From the NCBI GenBank assembly GCA_947169105.1, contig CAMVOL010000015.1, positions 1 through 51,846 of the forward strand: a stretch of DNA of 51,846 nucleotides, written 5' to 3'. Below the pieces are notes generated by a model. The model ran no database searches, was not told the origin of the DNA, and saw nothing but the letters and a program-made list of their open reading frames with translations. This stretch comes from an uncultured Bacteroidales bacterium. Its GTDB lineage: Bacteria; Bacteroidota; Bacteroidia; Bacteroidales; WCHB1-69. Made by a program: the position numbers and the translations under genes. Shown piece by piece: positions 48,547 to 51,846 of this stretch. Position 1 is the stretch's first letter. Each line of letters starts with the position of its first letter.

Positions 48547-49134
48547 TTATAACAGCTTCAAAGCTTTTTTGATTAATTCTTCCACGGTTGCGGACGCCTC
48601 TTCCTTCAAAATCTTATCCAATACTTTTTCAGCTGGACTTTTTGCAAAACCCAACGCAACCAAAGCAGATAACGCTTCCACTCTATTATTATTGTAAGTT
48701 GTTGAAAATTTCTCTGTCGCACTGAAGGATGCTTTCGCCAGTTTGTCCTTCAGCTCGATGATGACACGTTGCGCTGTCTTTGCGCCTATCCCCTTGACAG
48801 ACTGTATGGTACGTACATCTTCTGACGAAATGGCGTTCACCACGTCCTGCACGCTGAGAGCCGACAGGATGAGGCAGGCAGTGTTCGGTCCGATGCCGTT
48901 CACCGAAATCAGCAGCCGGAACAGCGTGCGCTCCGACTCTTCGTAAAAGCCGTACAGCGTGTGCGCGTCCTCCTTCACCACGTAATGGGTGAAGAGTTTC
49001 AGCTCCTTCTCCTCCTTGAGTTGGGAAAAAGTGCTCAATGAAATATGGATGTAGTAGCCGACACCGCCCGCCGTCTCGATGACGACGTAGGCGGGATTCT
49101 TTTCCACAAGGGTACCTCTGATGTGTGTAATCAT
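48547..49134 (-). CDS. ruvA: Holliday junction branch migration protein RuvA
   Basis: 195 residues from the ATG at 49134 (MITHIRGTLVEKNPAYVVIE); the longer frame to 49170 overlaps the promoter. RuvA binds four-way junctions and loads the RuvB motor. Domain I OB fold (1-65), domain II with two helix-hairpin-helix motifs (LISVNGIGPNTACLIL and IQSVKGIGAKTAQRVIIELKDK), and C-terminal domain III (ALSALVALGFAKSPAEKVLDKIL) that contacts RuvB. First gene of the unit leading to sprA. Confidence 0.97.
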   Translation of the reverse strand: MITHIRGTLVEKNPAYVVIETAGGVGYYIHISLSTFSQLKEEKELKLFTHYVVKEDAHTLYGFYEESERTLFRLLISVNGIGPNTACLILSALSVQDVVNAISSEDVRTIQSVKGIGAKTAQRVIIELKDKLAKASFSATEKFSTTYNNNRVEALSALVALGFAKSPAEKVLDKILKEEASATVEELIKKALKLL

Positions 49135-49159
49135 ACGTTCTGTTATTAAAAAAAGTCGG

Positions 49160-49167
49160 CAAAGGTA
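49160..49167 (-). promoter_or_regulatory. Promoter (-7 element) of the ruvA-sprA unit
   Basis: TACCTTTG preceded by TG and followed by CCGAC, 25 nt before the ruvA ATG. Divergent from the MATE promoter 24 nt away. Confidence 0.65.
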
Positions 49168-49190
49168 CAAGAAAAAAATGATTTTTGCCG

Positions 49191-49198
49191 TATTTTTG
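49191..49198 (+). promoter_or_regulatory. Promoter (-7 element) of the MATE gene
   Basis: TATTTTTG followed by CCGCC, 46 nt before the TTG start codon. Confidence 0.55.
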
Positions 49199-49244
49199 CC
49201 GCCTCATTTTTTGAAGGACAATACATAAATAATATTGTATCATT

Positions 49245-50654
49245 TTGGACAAGACGAAGGAACTTGAAACAAGGAGCATTCCGCAGCTTTTGTGGATATA
49301 CGCGCTTCCGGCGGTCATCAGCCAGATTATTGCTTCGGTCTATAATATCGCAGACCGCATCTTCATTGGTCAGGGTGTGGGGGCGCTGGCCATTGCCGGT
49401 CTTGCCATCACCATGCCCGTGATGAACGTCGTCCACGCCTTCGGCTCGCTCATCGGGGTTGGTTCGTCGGCGCGGATGTCCATCGTGCTTGGACGCAAGG
49501 ACATACGATGGGCGGAGAAGATTCTGGGCAACAGCACCGTCTTCACACTGATTCTCGGCTTCCTTTTTACGACGGCGGGCTATCTGTTTATGAATCCGAT
49601 TCTTATGAAATTTGGAGCCACGGTGCAGACCGTCAGTTATGCCCGTGAGTATATGCTGATTGTGCTGCCGGGGATGTTCCTAACTACCGTCACGTTCAAT
49701 CTTGCAGGTCTGATCAGGGCCTCCGGTTATCCTACCAAATCTATGTTCATTTTGGCGGGCGGCGCAGTCCTGAATATCATTCTCGACCCCATTTTCATCT
49801 TCGGGTTCGGCTGGGGTATTGCCGGTGCGGCGTGGGCCACCACCATCTCAATGGCGGTCTCATCGCTCGTTTCGGTCCTGCATTTTGTCAGTCCCCGCTC
49901 GTTCATTCGTTTCCGCGCCCACTCATGGAAGCCGAAAGGGTACATTTTCAGGAATATCACCCTCATTGGCATGAGTCCGTTCCTGATGAATGTGGCGGCG
50001 GCGGGCGTGGTGGCTATCCTCAACGCACAGCTGCTGCGCTACGGCGGTGACTTGGCCGTAGGGGCCTATGGTATCGTCAATACATTCGCCATGTTCCTTG
50101 TGCTGCTGATTCTCGGCGTTTGCCAAGGGATGCAGCCGATTGCCGGATACAACTACGGGGCCGGACACCCCTTGCGGCTACGGGAGGTCTATTTCCTCAC
50201 GATGAAAATCTGTGTGCTGATCGGTCTGGTGGGAAGCATCCTTGCGTGCAGCATTCCGCAGGTGCTGGTGCGGGCTTTCACCTCCGATGCCGACCTCATC
50301 CGTATCGCTATCCCCGCCACCCGCTTCCTTCTTGTAATGTTCCCGCTCATCGGATTCACCATCACCAACTCCAACTTTTTCCAGTCCATTGACAAACCGT
50401 GGATTGCCATCCTGACGAGTCTTTCCCGCCAGATTCTTTTCCTCATACCCTTCTGCTATATCCTGCCGGTCCTGATGGAGCGGCTGGGGTTCGACGGACT
50501 CACGGGGGTATGGGCTGCGGGAACTGTCTCCGATGTGGCGGGGGCCGCTCTCGCCGCCGTCCTGCTCTACAGCCAACGCAAGGTGTTCCGCAGCGACTAC
50601 AAGCCCGTCTTCCGCACTCATACCGAGGCTGGCCCGTCAGAGCAGGAATCATGA
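49245..50654 (+). CDS. MATE-family multidrug exporter
   Basis: 469 residues with 12 membrane segments in two related halves. MATE proteins expel cationic drugs or metabolites using sodium or proton gradients. Blocks: LLWIYALPAVISQIIASVYNIADRIFIGQ, TMPVMNVVHAFGSLIGVGSSARMS, PTKSMFILAGGAVLNIILDPIFIF (the N-x-x-L-D-P motif), and GVCQGMQPIAGYNYGAGHP. Substrate unknown. The start is a TTG at 49245: an in-frame TAA lies 15 nt upstream, no ATG exists between, and the next in-frame ATG would remove the first membrane segment. Own promoter, divergent from ruvA. Confidence 0.92.
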   Translation: MDKTKELETRSIPQLLWIYALPAVISQIIASVYNIADRIFIGQGVGALAIAGLAITMPVMNVVHAFGSLIGVGSSARMSIVLGRKDIRWAEKILGNSTVFTLILGFLFTTAGYLFMNPILMKFGATVQTVSYAREYMLIVLPGMFLTTVTFNLAGLIRASGYPTKSMFILAGGAVLNIILDPIFIFGFGWGIAGAAWATTISMAVSSLVSVLHFVSPRSFIRFRAHSWKPKGYIFRNITLIGMSPFLMNVAAAGVVAILNAQLLRYGGDLAVGAYGIVNTFAMFLVLLILGVCQGMQPIAGYNYGAGHPLRLREVYFLTMKICVLIGLVGSILACSIPQVLVRAFTSDADLIRIAIPATRFLLVMFPLIGFTITNSNFFQSIDKPWIAILTSLSRQILFLIPFCYILPVLMERLGFDGLTGVWAAGTVSDVAGAALAAVLLYSQRKVFRSDYKPVFRTHTEAGPSEQES

Positions 50655-50704
50655 TACTGCCTCTAAAAATTTTTTTCATCTGATAAATGATGCAAACAAA
50701 GTTG

Positions 50705-50712
50705 TATCTTTG
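50705..50712 (+). promoter_or_regulatory. Promoter (-7 element) of the last gene
   Basis: TATCTTTG preceded by TG and followed by CGCG, 19 nt before the ATG at 50732. Confidence 0.6.
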
Positions 50713-50731
50713 CGCGCTAATTTTGTTAATT

Positions 50732-51846
50732 ATGAAAAAGATTTTTGCTTTTTTTGTCATCACCCTGCTTTTTGTTGCCAGTGGTGTATCACAGATTGTT
50801 CGGAGTTTTGAGGCTCCCGCTCCGGATGTTGAACAGAATCGTGCCTCCAGTATCTTGACGTGGGCTCAGAACACGGGTGTGTATAACATGATTGGTTTAG
50901 AGGAACAGGCACCGTTTTATGCCATGCAACGGTTTGCCACTTCCGACCTTGCTTCGTACAACGGTCAGCAGCTGACGAAAATTCGGTTCCTTCCCTCCAG
51001 TCATTCTTCGGAACCCACCGCAGCCACCTATTCGGTGGTGGTTTACAAGGGTGGAAATTTCAATGGCTCTACATCGTCAAACAGCGCCGGAACCCTTGTC
51101 TTCTTTCAGGAGTTACCCAGTGTCACATACGGGGCATGGAATACCGTGGAACTCAATACACCCTATACCATCAATTCTTCCGAGGAACTGTGGTTTGGCG
51201 TTTACGTGACAGCCCAGGCAGGCTATCCTATGTCGTACGATGACACCACCGTTGTATCAAACAAGGGGAATGTGATGGGGTATGACGGAGCCTGGGGCGT
51301 TCCATCCGATTTCTTCAGCAACACCGATGTGCGCAACTGGAATATTGCTGGCGTGGTGACGGACGGGGAAGAGGAGTCGTTCATTGACCTTGCTGTCCGC
51401 TTCGTGAACAACGGCACCGATTTGGAAGACATCACCGCTATAGAGGTTCCCGCCGGACAACCATTCCGTCCAGTGATTGCCATTCGCAATGTCAACTCGT
51501 CACAGGCGACTCTTGACTATACCGACACCATCACCATCACTGGCTATATGGACAATGTCCCTGTTTCCACCCGTTTTCTTTCCAACGATACTGTGCCATC
51601 AGGATATGGCGGATGGTTGCAGATTTCGGAGATGACCAACCAGCAAATTTTTGCACAAGGCTATTGCGGCACTACCCATACCTTCAGCTATGAGGTGTCC
51701 GCTACCGCAGGATGGGTGGATGCCAACCTCACCAACAACCGCGACAGCATCACGGTCACTTTCGGCCAGTACAGCACCCTCTACCATATTACCGTGCTTA
51801 ACGAGGACAGTACCATTTCTCCGAGCGGTGTGGTGGATGTCTATCC
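50732..51846 (+). CDS. Secreted protein, 3' end outside window
   Basis: 371 codons are seen and the frame is open to the right edge. Signal peptide MKKIFAFFVITLLFVASGVSQ. The first ~220 residues form a beta-sandwich-like domain (RFATSDLASYNGQQLTKIRF, ELPSVTYGAWNTVELNTPY, SSEELWFGVYVTA, then MSYDDTTVVSNKGN), a fold often found near peptidase or adhesin domains of Bacteroidota secreted proteins. From ~225 a CARDB-like beta domain begins (DLAVRFVNNGTDLEDI, then VDANLTNNRDSITVTF). A T9SS sorting domain would be expected at the missing C-terminus but cannot be seen. Function not recognised. Confidence 0.85.
   Translation, partial: MKKIFAFFVITLLFVASGVSQIVRSFEAPAPDVEQNRASSILTWAQNTGVYNMIGLEEQAPFYAMQRFATSDLASYNGQQLTKIRFLPSSHSSEPTAATYSVVVYKGGNFNGSTSSNSAGTLVFFQELPSVTYGAWNTVELNTPYTINSSEELWFGVYVTAQAGYPMSYDDTTVVSNKGNVMGYDGAWGVPSDFFSNTDVRNWNIAGVVTDGEEESFIDLAVRFVNNGTDLEDITAIEVPAGQPFRPVIAIRNVNSSQATLDYTDTITITGYMDNVPVSTRFLSNDTVPSGYGGWLQISEMTNQQIFAQGYCGTTHTFSYEVSATAGWVDANLTNNRDSITVTFGQYSTLYHITVLNEDSTISPSGVVDVY

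Overview
The window is chromosomal DNA of a Bacteroidota bacterium, most likely from the order Bacteroidales. The signs are a type IX secretion system (T9SS: SprA, the T9SS plug protein, GldH), at least three secreted proteins with the T9SS C-terminal sorting domain, a gingipain-like C25 peptidase, an Omp28-type protein, weak ribosome-binding sites, and the Bacteroidota promoter element TAnnTTTG in front of most transcription units. Genus and species cannot be read from the sequence. No insertion sequence, prophage, CRISPR array, toxin-antitoxin pair or defence island is visible. It looks like an ordinary chromosomal segment, mostly transcribed from the minus strand.

Layout. 1-587 holds the C-terminal end of a sugar-transferase-like protein, which meets xseA at a perfect 28-nt palindrome containing both stop codons. 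608-6153 (minus) is a tight unit: thioredoxin-fold protein, GH20 hexosaminidase-like protein, xseA. 6180-6316 is an inverted pair of REP-like elements; a third copy lies at 35554-35593. 6333-13787 (minus) is a C25 peptidase of 2056 residues with a tolC-family gene behind it, transcribed from a promoter whose upstream part is a nine-copy heptamer repeat. 13885-18606 holds a TPR protein and, divergently, a RicT/PSP1 protein, gldH and prfA. 18607-19742 holds a small lipoprotein, a mostly empty stretch and tRNA-His. 19743-25691 is an alpha-2-macroglobulin with an intact thioester motif. 25735-27736 is a nitroreductase divergent from the T9SS plug gene. 27818-35526 holds an Omp28-type T9SS cargo, a CsgG-like periplasmic protein, a peptide-type ABC binding lipoprotein, a Glu-rich lipoprotein, ilvE, apt and a T9SS cargo with a WD-free propeller-like body. 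35649-38947 holds djlA-like, rimO and gcvT. 39068-49134 (minus) is an apparent operon ruvA, sprA, atoE-like transporter, phosphodiester-glycosidase-like lipoprotein. 49245-51846 holds a MATE exporter and the start of a secreted protein that runs out of the window.

How the genes fit together. The T9SS translocon SprA, its periplasmic plug and GldH sit at three separate loci among housekeeping genes (ruvA, prfA, ricT, rimO, gcvT, apt, ilvE), as is usual in this phylum, but several likely cargo proteins are encoded in the same 50 kb. The most notable non-coding features are: a common extended promoter (TAnnTTTG followed by C in 16 of 17 cases, most preceded by TG), heptamer repeats placed directly upstream of the two largest secreted-protein genes apart from sprA, and palindromic repeats carrying GTAG at or near their edge. 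Start codons were moved downstream from the longest reading frame wherever a signal peptide, a promoter or family length made this clear.
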